Below are positions 42,411 to 49,826 of a stretch of DNA of 64,000 nt, one piece after another; the first letter of the stretch is position 1; every line of letters begins with the position of its first letter. The notes under the pieces are model-generated. The model had not been told where the DNA came from. It saw nothing but the letters and a program-made list of their open reading frames with translations, and did not search any database. Source of the stretch: PRO6 sp035565775 (GTDB taxonomy: Bacteria; Pseudomonadota; Alphaproteobacteria; Rhizobiales; Xanthobacteraceae); NCBI GenBank assembly GCA_035565775.1, contig DATMRW010000021.1, forward strand, positions 434,001-498,000. Direction: 5' to 3'. Made by a program: the position numbers and the translations under genes.

Positions 42411-43358
42411 TCACGTCTCCGATTGCGGCAAAGGCTTGCGCGGCTTCATGCTCTGACGCAAAAACGCGACGAAGGCGCGGACCGGCAGCGGCACATGCGA
42501 GGCATAGGGCCGGATCGCGAACAGCTGATCGCCGAAGGCACCGACCGGCCGCCAATCCGTCATCACTGGCACGAGGCCGCCCGCCTCGATCTCCGCATCG
42601 GCGCTGAAATCGGGCAACAGCGCGATGCCGAGGCCGCCGAGCGCGGCCTCGCGCAGCGCCTCGCTGTTGTTCGCCGCGAAGGGCCCGGAGATTTCGACCG
42701 TCACGCGGCCCGCGCCGCCCTTGCGCCGCTCGAATGCCCAGGTCGGAGTTGCGCTGCCGCGCAGATAATGGATGCAGTCATGCCCGGCGAGATCTTCGGG
42801 CACCAAGGGCGCGGCCTTGCGCGCCAGATAGTCGCGCGACGCGACCAGCACCGAATAGGTCGGGCGCAGCCGCCATGCGACATGGGTATCGGGCACCGTC
42901 GCAACGTGCCGGATGGCAAGGTCAAAGCCCTCCTTCGCCAGCGAACTGAGATGGTCCGACAATTCCAGCTCGATCCGCACGCCGGGGTGGAGGCGAATGA
43001 ATTCGGGAATCAGCGGCACGATATGCTGGCGGCCCAGCGCAACCGGCGCAGTGAGGCGCAGCACGCCCTTCGGCACCGCCGCCAGATCCCTCACCTCGGC
43101 GAAATGGCGCTCGATATCGGCAAAGGATGCGCGTGTCGCATCAGCAAAATACTGTCCCGCCTCGGTCAGCCGCACGGTACGCGTCGTCCGCTGCACCAGC
43201 GGCACGCCCGCGGCCTGCTCCAGCTCGCTGATGCGCTGGCTCACCGCCGCCTTGCTGACCCCCAGCCGTTCGGCGGTAGCGGTGAAGCTGCCCATCTCGC
43301 TGAGCACGCCAAGCCAATGTACGTGCGACCAAAGCGCATCGACCTTTTTCGTTTTCAT
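42411..43358 (-). CDS. LysR-family transcriptional regulator
   Basis: A 315-residue LysR protein. Its helix-turn-helix is LGVLSEMGSFTATAERLGVSKAAVSQRISELEQ (residues 16-48), and the effector domain covers 93-290 (LRLTAPVALGRQHIVPLIPEF onward). It is of the AaeR/DsdC-like 'CrgA' subgroup with a long C-terminal tail. It is divergent from the mmsA gene, and a perfect dyad lies nine bases upstream of its start, so autoregulation and control of mmsA are likely (inference). Confidence 0.9.
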   Translation of the reverse strand: MKTKKVDALWSHVHWLGVLSEMGSFTATAERLGVSKAAVSQRISELEQAAGVPLVQRTTRTVRLTEAGQYFADATRASFADIERHFAEVRDLAAVPKGVLRLTAPVALGRQHIVPLIPEFIRLHPGVRIELELSDHLSSLAKEGFDLAIRHVATVPDTHVAWRLRPTYSVLVASRDYLARKAAPLVPEDLAGHDCIHYLRGSATPTWAFERRKGGAGRVTVEISGPFAANNSEALREAALGGLGIALLPDFSADAEIEAGGLVPVMTDWRPVGAFGDQLFAIRPYASHVPLPVRAFVAFLRQSMKPRKPLPQSET

Positions 43359-43366
43359 GACCCTAT

Positions 43367-43384
43367 TGTTCAATATTCTGAACA
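43367..43384. promoter_or_regulatory. LysR-type operator between the regulator and mmsA
   Basis: TGTTCA and TGAACA form a perfect inverted repeat with 6 AT-rich bases between, centred 17 bases upstream of the LysR ATG. The total length and AT-rich core fit LysR recognition sites. Separately, ACCAATGG is directly repeated at 43443-43450 and 43457-43464, near the mmsA ribosome site. Confidence 0.55.
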
Positions 43385-43475
43385 GTAAGTCCAACACCGG
43401 CGTATTTTTCCACCGCCGGCGCTGTCCTATCCAACATCCGTCACCAATGGATCGTGACCAATGGAGGAGACAGCC

Positions 43476-44993
43476 ATGACGATTAAACCGTTCACCGCCA
43501 CGGACGACGTGGGCCAGTTCATCGACGGCAAAGTGACTTTCAGCGCCAGCGCGCCCCGTCAGGCTGTCTACAATCCGACCACCGGCGCCGTGGCGCGCCA
43601 GCTCGTCCTCGCCGAACCGTCCGAGATCGATGCCGCGGTGGCGAGCGCCCGCCGCGCCTTCCCGGCCTGGGCAGACCTGCCGCCGATCCGCCGCGCGCGG
43701 GTGATGAACAAGTTTCTGCAGCTGATGAACGAGCACACCGACGAGCTTGCGGCGATGATCACCGCCGAGCACGGCAAGGTGTTCACCGACGCACGCGGCG
43801 AAGTCGCACGCGGCATCGACATCATCGAATTCGCCTGCGGCATTCCGCATCTTCTGAAGGGCGACCACACCGATCAGGTCAGCACCGGCATCGACAACTG
43901 GACCATGCGCCAGCCGCTCGGCGTCGTCGCGGGCATCACCCCGTTCAACTTCCCGGTGATGGTGCCGTGCTGGATGTTCCCGGTCGCGATCGCGGCAGGC
44001 AACACCTTCGTCCTCAAGCCGAGCGAGCGCGATCCTTCTCCCTCGCTGTTCATGGCCGAACTGCTGCGCCAGGCCGGCTTGCCGGACGGCGTGTTCAACG
44101 TCGTGCAGGGCGGCAAGGGCGCCGTCGATGCGCTGCTCGCGCATCCTGATGTCGCCGCGGTCAGCTTCGTCGGCTCGACCCCGATCGCACATTATGTCCA
44201 CCAGCAGGCGGCACAGCACGGCAAGCGCGTGCAGGCGCTCGGCGGCGCGAAGAACCATCTCGTGGTGATGCCCGATGCCGACCTCAACCAGGCGGTCGAT
44301 GCCTTGATCGGCGCCGGCTATGGCTCGGCGGGCGAGCGCTGCATGGCGATCAGTGTCGCGGTTCTCGTCGGCGATATCGGCGAGAAGATCGTGCCGCTGG
44401 TGGCCGAGCGCGCCAAGGCGCTGAAGATCAAGAACGGCATGGAGCTCGATGCCGAGATGGGCCCGATCGTCACCAAGGAAGCGCGTGACCGGATCGAGAA
44501 CTATGTCAGCATCGGCGTCGAGGAAGGCGCAGAGCTCGTCGTCGACGGCCGCAACTACAAGGTCCCCGGCTTCGAGGACGGCTTCTTCACCGGCGGCACG
44601 CTGTTCGACCACGTCACGCCCGACATGCGCATCTACAAGGAAGAGATTTTCGGCCCGGTGCTGGCCTGCGTCCGCGTCAAGGATTTTGCCGAGGCGGTGC
44701 AGCTCATCAACGACCACGAATTCGGCAATGGCGTCTCGTGCTACACCCGCGACGGCAACATCGCCCGCGAGTTCGGCCGCCGCATTCAGGTCGGCATGGT
44801 CGGCATCAACGTGCCGATCCCGGTGCCGATGGCATGGCACGGCTTCGGCGGCTGGAAGCGCAGCCTGTTCGGCGACACCCATGCCTACGGCACGGAGGGC
44901 GTCCGGTTCTACACGCGGCAGAAATCGATCATGCAGCGCTGGCCGGAAAGCACCGAGCACGGGCCGGAATTCGCGATGCCGACCGCGAAGTAA
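43476..44993 (+). CDS. mmsA: methylmalonate-semialdehyde dehydrogenase (CoA-acylating)
   Basis: A 505-residue aldehyde dehydrogenase of the MMSDH class, which turns methylmalonate or malonate semialdehyde plus CoA and NAD+ into propionyl- or acetyl-CoA. The class-specific active site GYGSAGERCMAISVAV has Cys289. The cofactor region is ITPFNFPVMVPCWMFPVAIAAGNTFVLKPSE, and the Glu of general ALDHs is replaced in the LGGAKNHLVVMPDAD segment, as expected for MMSDH. It serves valine, thymine or inositol breakdown. GGAGGAG sits before the ATG at 43476. It ends at a strong terminator. Confidence 0.95.
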   Translation: MTIKPFTATDDVGQFIDGKVTFSASAPRQAVYNPTTGAVARQLVLAEPSEIDAAVASARRAFPAWADLPPIRRARVMNKFLQLMNEHTDELAAMITAEHGKVFTDARGEVARGIDIIEFACGIPHLLKGDHTDQVSTGIDNWTMRQPLGVVAGITPFNFPVMVPCWMFPVAIAAGNTFVLKPSERDPSPSLFMAELLRQAGLPDGVFNVVQGGKGAVDALLAHPDVAAVSFVGSTPIAHYVHQQAAQHGKRVQALGGAKNHLVVMPDADLNQAVDALIGAGYGSAGERCMAISVAVLVGDIGEKIVPLVAERAKALKIKNGMELDAEMGPIVTKEARDRIENYVSIGVEEGAELVVDGRNYKVPGFEDGFFTGGTLFDHVTPDMRIYKEEIFGPVLACVRVKDFAEAVQLINDHEFGNGVSCYTRDGNIAREFGRRIQVGMVGINVPIPVPMAWHGFGGWKRSLFGDTHAYGTEGVRFYTRQKSIMQRWPESTEHGPEFAMPTAK

Positions 44994-45025
44994 TTTTTGC
45001 TGACCGCTTCAGCGAGAAGATCAAG

Positions 45026-45054
45026 GGGCGCAGCCGTTCGGTTGCGCCCTTTTT
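45026..45054 (+). terminator. intrinsic terminator after mmsA
   Basis: A 10-base stem (GGGCGCAGCC with GGTTGCGCCC, one G-T pair) with a GTTC tetraloop is followed by TTTTT, 33 bases after the mmsA stop. Confidence 0.9.
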
Positions 45055-45072
45055 CATGCGCGGGGCGATGCG

Positions 45073-45337
45073 CTAGTAGACGCGGACGGGATCGACGAGA
45101 TTTTGCAGCGGCTCGCCGACCGTCAGGCCGAACAGCGCCGGATAGTCGCGCTGCGTCACTGCCTCGAAGGTCAGCCGGCCAAGGCCGGGCCATCGTCGAC
45201 CAGGATTTTTTGCACCTGCGAATATAATTCCCGGCGCTGGTGGTGGTCTGCACCGCGACCTCGGCGAACAGGGAACATTCCGGATGCAGCCGCGCGCTGG
45301 AGGCGAGCAGCAAAGCATTAAACTCACGGCGGTTCAT
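45073..45337 (-). pseudogene. relic joining an exported-protein start to an ABC-permease-like end
   Basis: At 45337 a GGGGGAAG site and ATG open a short frame that begins like a twin-arginine signal (MNRREFNALLLASSA) and then loses sense. Another frame ends at 45073 with FEAVTQRDYPALFGLTV and NLVDPVRVY. These resemble the last 40 residues of DppB-type peptide permeases (RDYP...NLlvDp.r.Y), with residues missing between. The simplest reading is a large deletion plus a frameshift that left the start of a binding-protein gene and the end of a permease gene. Similarity was judged by eye, so this call is tentative. Confidence 0.4.
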
Positions 45338-45617
45338 GCACTTCCCCCAAGGTCGATCTGTCGTTCTGCCTTGAAGGCTACAAACCGCGCGGGCGATATG
45401 ACACATGCGAACGGGCCAAATGCTGTTCTGATTGGGCCATTCGCTTTGACGGCGGGCGCCAATTTTCGTTGGCGTAATTCGGCTTCGATGTAATACTGAT
45501 CGAAATCAACAACCTGAGTTCCGAGGGCAGAACGATCCCGGAACGAAGGCGCGTGTTCGCCGGTGAGCGAACCGCCTTGACGGGAAGAGACCTAACGAGG
45601 CCCGAGGGAGCTTGGCG

Positions 45618-47510
45618 ATGGCCGAACACAGGCCAGCACGACATGCCGAACGTGTCTTGTCGACCGTGCTCAGCGGCACGCCTGCCATTGAACATCAGGC
45701 GATCGTCGGATCGTGGCGCAGGTGCCTCGTCAACCACAAGCTCGATCCCGAGAAAAAAGGCCCGCCCGTCACCCTGACCAATTCGGAGCTCAAGAATTTC
45801 ATCGCGCCGATGGATCAGTACATCCATCTCGCAATGCCCGAGATCGACAATTTCTTTCGTGTCGTCCGCGCCGGCGGCTACTGCGTCAATCTTGCCGACA
45901 AGAATGCGGTGATGCTGGCAAGCCGCATTCCCTCCGAAGACGAGGCGGAGTTTCGCCGCTGGAAGCTCTATAACGGCTCGATCTTCTGCGAAACGATCGA
46001 GGGCACCAATGGCGTCGGCACCTGCCTTGCCGAGGAGCGGCCGATTTCCGTTCACCGCACCGAGCATTTCCGCCAGCACTGGTCGACCCTGAGCTGCACC
46101 GTCGCGCCGATCTTCGATCACCGCGGCACGATCGCAGGCGCGCTCAACATCACCTCTTGCCACACCGACCCGTCGCTGCCCAGCAATGCGATGATGCTGG
46201 CGGCGACCATGCAGGCCGCGCGGCGGATCGAGGACCGGATTTTCCGCGCGCAGTATGGCGCCGCGTGGATCGCGGCCATCGATGTCGGCGAAGAACATGG
46301 CGGCCTTGTCGCCTTCGACGACGACCGGCGGATCGTCGGCGCCAGCCGCGAGGCCCGGCGGCGGCTCGGGCTCACCGATCAGCAACTGCATGCCGGCGTG
46401 CCCCTGGGAGACGTGCTGCTGTTCGACCGCGTTCTTGCCCGGCTCGAGCAGGACCATCCGCTGCGTGTTCGCTGGCCGGACGGAAAACCATTCGGAATCG
46501 CGCGGATCTCCGAGCCGCGCCGAACGCCGGGGCCGCCTGCGGCGCTGAAAACCTCGCGTGACGAGCCACGGCAGAAGATCGACAATGAGGCGCTGCTGCG
46601 CTTCGCCGGCACGAATGCTGGGCTTCTGAAAAACATGCGCCGGCTGATCGCACTCGGCCAGAACGATCTTCCGATCCTGCTCACCGGGGAAACCGGCACC
46701 GGAAAGGACCACCTCGCGCGGACGATCCACGCCGCCAGCAGCCGCGCCTCCAAGCCTTATGTCGCGCTCAACTGCGCCGCAATGCCGGAAAGCCTGATCG
46801 ACAGCGAGCTATTCGGCTACGAGGCCGGCGCCTTCACCGGCGCGCGGCGCAACGGCGTGCAGGGCCTCATCGCGCGCGCCGATCAGGGCATTCTGTTCCT
46901 CGACGAAATCGGCGACATGCCGCTGCCATTGCAAACCCGCCTGTTGCGCGTGCTGGAAAACCGCGAGGTTCTGCCGCTCGGCGCACGCGACCCGCTGCCG
47001 GTCGATTTTCGCCTGATCAGCGCGACGCATCAGGATCTCGGCGCACTCGTGCGCGAAGGAAAATTCCGCGCCGACCTGTACTACCGGCTGCGCGGCATCC
47101 AGGTTGATCTGCCGCCGCTGCGCGAGCGGACCGACAAGGCCGACCTGATCAGGCGGCTTGCCGCAGAAGAAGCGCCCGCAGCCACCCTCTCGCCGGCCGC
47201 CTGGGATCTGCTCCTGAGCTACCACTGGCCCGGCAACATTCGCCAGCTCCGCCATGCCTTGCGGCTTGCGGGCTGTACCGCGAGTTCAGGCGTGATCACG
47301 CCTGACGACTTCGATCTTTTCGATGAGACTGCGCAGGCGCCTTCGCCGGCATCCACGCTCCCGGCAGCCCGACTCGAGGATGCCGAGCGCAACACGATCT
47401 CGGATGTGCTGCGCGCCCATGCCGGTCAGGTGCCTGCCGCGGCCAAGGCACTGGGGCTCAGCCGCGCAACCCTCTACCGGAAGATCAAGCGGCTCGGCAT
47501 CAGCATTTAA
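45618..47510 (+). CDS. sigma-54-dependent enhancer-binding regulator (AcoR-like)
   Basis: A 630-residue activator. A GAF-type sensing region spans about residues 60-210 (FFRVVRAGGYCVNLADKNAV, FCETIEGTNGVGTCLAEERP). An AAA+ domain covers about 325-545 with Walker A GETGTGKD (357-364), the sigma-54 contact loop GAFTGA (404-409) and Walker B GILFLDEIGDM. A Fis-type helix-turn-helix occupies about 583-628 (AAKALGLSRATLYRKIKRLG). AcoR relatives respond to ketones, alcohols or aromatic compounds. GAGGGAG precedes the ATG at 45618. Two dyads lie upstream: CGCCAA/TTGGCG at 45457-45474 and GTTCGC/GCGAAC at 45555-45572. A full sigma-54 promoter 1.9 kb away drives the monooxygenase and is its probable target. 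Confidence 0.93.
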   Translation: MAEHRPARHAERVLSTVLSGTPAIEHQAIVGSWRRCLVNHKLDPEKKGPPVTLTNSELKNFIAPMDQYIHLAMPEIDNFFRVVRAGGYCVNLADKNAVMLASRIPSEDEAEFRRWKLYNGSIFCETIEGTNGVGTCLAEERPISVHRTEHFRQHWSTLSCTVAPIFDHRGTIAGALNITSCHTDPSLPSNAMMLAATMQAARRIEDRIFRAQYGAAWIAAIDVGEEHGGLVAFDDDRRIVGASREARRRLGLTDQQLHAGVPLGDVLLFDRVLARLEQDHPLRVRWPDGKPFGIARISEPRRTPGPPAALKTSRDEPRQKIDNEALLRFAGTNAGLLKNMRRLIALGQNDLPILLTGETGTGKDHLARTIHAASSRASKPYVALNCAAMPESLIDSELFGYEAGAFTGARRNGVQGLIARADQGILFLDEIGDMPLPLQTRLLRVLENREVLPLGARDPLPVDFRLISATHQDLGALVREGKFRADLYYRLRGIQVDLPPLRERTDKADLIRRLAAEEAPAATLSPAAWDLLLSYHWPGNIRQLRHALRLAGCTASSGVITPDDFDLFDETAQAPSPASTLPAARLEDAERNTISDVLRAHAGQVPAAAKALGLSRATLYRKIKRLGISI

Positions 47511-47515
47511 GAACC

Positions 47516-47567
47516 GCACTCTCTCGTCGCCGACACGTGGGGGCGGGCGCCAGCAACGAGAGAGTGC
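47516..47567. repeat. 12-base inverted repeat between convergent activator and flavin reductase genes
   Basis: GCACTCTCTCGT and ACGAGAGAGTGC pair perfectly around a 28-base G+C-rich loop, filling most of the 66-base gap between the two stop codons. It could end both transcripts or block read-through, although no T run follows. Confidence 0.5.
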
Positions 47568-47576
47568 ACCCCGCGC

Positions 47577-48068
47577 TCAGATGATCGCCCGCACCCCATG
47601 GAATGCGCCGCGAACATAGATCAGCGGGTTGGTTTCGGAGCGGATGAAGACGTCGCGCACTTCACCCACGAATATTGAATGCGTCTTGGCGTCGAATTCC
47701 TCGCGCAGGTCGCAGTCGAAAGCCGCAATCGCATCGGACAGCACCGGCGTGCCGGTCGCGCGCGCCTCCCAGTCGCCGCTGCGAAACCGGTCATCGCCGG
47801 CAAGGCCGTTCTGGCCGCTGAAGGTCATCGCCAGTGAGCGATGCTCCTCGCCGAGAAAATTGACCACAAAGCTTCCTTCGTCCCGGATTCGCGGATGGGC
47901 GCTCGCATTGCGATTGACGCAGACGAGCAGCGAAGGTGGATCGTCGGACAGGGAGCAGACCGCGGTGACCGTCAGGCCGGTCCGCCGGCCGTTCTCGCGG
48001 CCGACCGTGACCACCGCGACTGCACCGGCGCAGTGACGCATGGCCTGTTTGAAGATTTGCGCATCCAT
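47577..48068 (-). CDS. flavin reductase (two-component monooxygenase reductase)
   Basis: A 163-residue flavin reductase-domain protein (PF01613) of the HpaC/SnaC size class. The FMN-binding parts are AGAVAVVTVGRENGRRTGLTVTAVCSLSDDPPSLLVCVNRN, SFVVNFLGEEH and the C-terminal HSIFVGEVRDVFI with PLIYVRGAFHGV. It uses NAD(P)H to make free reduced flavin for a partner oxygenase. The ATG at 48068 gives the family N-terminus (MDAQIFKQAMRHC). The luciferase-like oxygenase gene is immediately upstream on the same strand (132-base gap with a strong hairpin) and is the natural partner. Confidence 0.9.
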   Translation of the reverse strand: MDAQIFKQAMRHCAGAVAVVTVGRENGRRTGLTVTAVCSLSDDPPSLLVCVNRNASAHPRIRDEGSFVVNFLGEEHRSLAMTFSGQNGLAGDDRFRSGDWEARATGTPVLSDAIAAFDCDLREEFDAKTHSIFVGEVRDVFIRSETNPLIYVRGAFHGVRAII

Positions 48069-48161
48069 TCGGCAAGGTCTCAACATTGGCAACAGTGAGC
48101 CGTTCGGCGCGGCAATTGACGCAGCGCCGCCGGGTCTTGTTGCCTTCAGGGAAATACGGTG

Positions 48162-48191
48162 CTGACGGAGCGGCGGCTGCCGCTCCGTCAG
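48162..48191 (-). repeat. 13-base perfect hairpin between monooxygenase and flavin reductase
   Basis: CTGACGGAGCGGC and GCCGCTCCGTCAG pair over 13 bases around a GGCT loop, nine bases after the monooxygenase stop. There is no T run, so it likely slows decay of the upstream message or partly attenuates the reductase gene rather than stopping transcription. Confidence 0.6.
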
Positions 48192-48200
48192 GCTGCCTGC

Positions 48201-49301
48201 TTATGCAGGGACGAGCTCGTCGATCTGCAGATGCTTCAGCCGCGGCATCACTTCCTCGGCGAGCAGCCGCAGCGAGTTGTGCCACGCCTGCGGGTTTTCC
48301 TTGTAGTCGAAGCCGAACACCAGCAGCGTGCCGAAGCCGCCGAGCTGGCGATAGATGGTTTCGATCTTCTCCGCGACGGTCGCGGGCGAGCCGATGATCC
48401 AGTTGTGGCGCGCGCAGTATTCGACGGTGACGTCGCTGTCGGGCGTGTCGGGCGTATGCTTGAGGTAGTCCTTGAAGCCGAACTGCTCGAGCAGCCGGAG
48501 GAAGTACTCGCTCATCATCCGCCCCATCATGCCGCCGACGGACAGGCGCCAGGCCTCCTCATCTGTTTCCGCGACGAACACCTCGCGGACCATGCGCCAG
48601 TCCTTGCGGTTCGGCGTGCGGCCGGAGCGCGCGGCACCGATCTCGACCGATTCCCAATGGCTCGCGACATAGGCCGGATTGAGGTTGAGGCTCATCGGGA
48701 TGAAGCCGCGCTCGCCCGCGAGCTTGAGCGTGTCGGAGCCCTTGCTCAGGCCCGCCACGGCGATTGGCGGGTGCGGCCCCTGCAGTGGCTTGATGTGCGG
48801 TTTGAGGAAGTCGAACATCAGGCCGGGCTTCGAGACGGTCCAGTATTTTCCTTCGTGGGTGAAGGGGGCGTCTTCAGTCCACAGGCGCAAAATGATCTCC
48901 AGCGCCTCGCGCGTCATGTCGCGGTTCTGGCCGGACATGCCATCGACGTGGAACATCGCCCAGTCGCTCGGCAGGCCACTCGCGGCGACGCCGAAATTGA
49001 GCCGCCCGCCCGAGAGATGGTCGAGCATCGCGACGCGGTTGGCGAGCTCGGCGGGGTGGTGATAGGGCAGCAGAAAGCCGCCGGGACCCAGCCGGATGTT
49101 CTTGGTCTGGAGGAATGCCTGCGCGAGAAGCAGATCCGGCGCGGGATGCGGCTCCCACGGCGCGGTGTGATGCTCGCCGATCCAGCCTTCCGCATAACCC
49201 AGCTCGTCGCACCAGCGCAGCACCTGCAGATCCCAGTCGTGACCGTCCTTCAGGCTGCGCTCCGGCGGATGCGATGGCATCGTAAAGTAGCCGATTTCCA
49301 T
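48201..49301 (-). CDS. LLM-class flavin-dependent monooxygenase
   Basis: A 366-residue bacterial luciferase-like (TIM-barrel) oxygenase. Family features are GYAEGWIGEHHTAPWEP near residue 35, GPGGFLLPYHHPAELANRVAMLDHLSGGRLNFG near 72, AVAGLSKGSDTLKLAGERGF near 180 and IIGSPATVAEKIETIYRQ near 307. It uses reduced FMN and O2 supplied with the flavin reductase encoded downstream. The overall look is closest to limonene or alkanal-type monooxygenases, but the substrate is not known. GAGGAGA precedes the ATG at 49301. A consensus sigma-54 promoter lies 79-94 bases upstream. Confidence 0.9.
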   Translation of the reverse strand: MEIGYFTMPSHPPERSLKDGHDWDLQVLRWCDELGYAEGWIGEHHTAPWEPHPAPDLLLAQAFLQTKNIRLGPGGFLLPYHHPAELANRVAMLDHLSGGRLNFGVAASGLPSDWAMFHVDGMSGQNRDMTREALEIILRLWTEDAPFTHEGKYWTVSKPGLMFDFLKPHIKPLQGPHPPIAVAGLSKGSDTLKLAGERGFIPMSLNLNPAYVASHWESVEIGAARSGRTPNRKDWRMVREVFVAETDEEAWRLSVGGMMGRMMSEYFLRLLEQFGFKDYLKHTPDTPDSDVTVEYCARHNWIIGSPATVAEKIETIYRQLGGFGTLLVFGFDYKENPQAWHNSLRLLAEEVMPRLKHLQIDELVPA

Positions 49302-49379
49302 GATTGTCTCCTCGTCCTTGGTTTTTTGTTGATCGCGGACTTTCAAAAGCAGCGTCGTTCCACGCCTTGGAAACTTCAA

Positions 49380-49395
49380 AGCAACGGCCGTGCCA
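49380..49395 (-). promoter_or_regulatory. sigma-54 (-24/-12) promoter of the monooxygenase operon
   Basis: On the minus strand the bases read TGGCACGGCCGTTGCT, a full match to the consensus TGGCACG-N4-TTGC[A/T]. The GG lies at 49394-49393 and the GC at 49382-49381, giving a start of transcription near 49369 and a leader of about 68 bases before the monooxygenase ATG. Confidence 0.9.
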
Positions 49396-49482
49396 GACCG
49401 ATTTGAGCGCGCGATTGTGACGAATCTGAAACGAGATCAAATGCCGGAAACGCCCTGCATGGTGGTTGGGTCTCATCACCCG

Positions 49483-49515
49483 TCTCAAAGCTGAGAATCT
49501 TTCTCATATTTGAGA
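49483..49515. promoter_or_regulatory. tandem dyads, upstream activating sequence for the sigma-54 activator
   Basis: Two copies of TCTCA-N4-TGAGA (49483-49496 and 49502-49515), centres 19 bases apart, lie about 115-145 bases upstream of the predicted transcription start. The whole block is also one larger inverted repeat (GTCTCAAA to TTTGAGAC). An extra half-site TCTCA is at 49471-49475. This is the usual distance for enhancer binding by Fis-type activators. The remaining gap to 49826 holds a perfect palindrome, AATACCGCGGTATT, at 49686-49699. Confidence 0.8.
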
Positions 49516-49826
49516 CCGACGCCTCCGCAGGAGAAGCCGATCGCGCGGCGGTAAAGAGCACAATGAGTGCCGACGCATTGCGACAACCGCCCCTCCTCAA
49601 CACCGAAATACCTCGATCAAAAGATAGGCGACGTCGAGGCTCGTCGCAGCTAGAGTCGCCGATATTTGACAGGTTCTGTTTTTTTAATACCGCGGTATTT
49701 CGAGGGCATGAGATTGCAGTTTCACGGACTTTTCCTCACTGGACGACGCGCACCTACCATCGCATGCGGCCAATCAGATAATCCTGAGCACGACATGATT
49801 GGCGCGCCACTGGTAGGACTTCCTGT

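Noticed and set aside
43359..44960. Long frame upstream of the LysR gene that would extend it over mmsA
   Set aside because: It runs antisense through mmsA; the LysR protein starts naturally at 43358 with a standard N-terminus.
48100..48125. Second sigma-54-like sequence upstream of the flavin reductase
   Set aside because: The -12 half (TTGC) is present on the minus strand, but the -24 GG is missing, so it is not a credible promoter.
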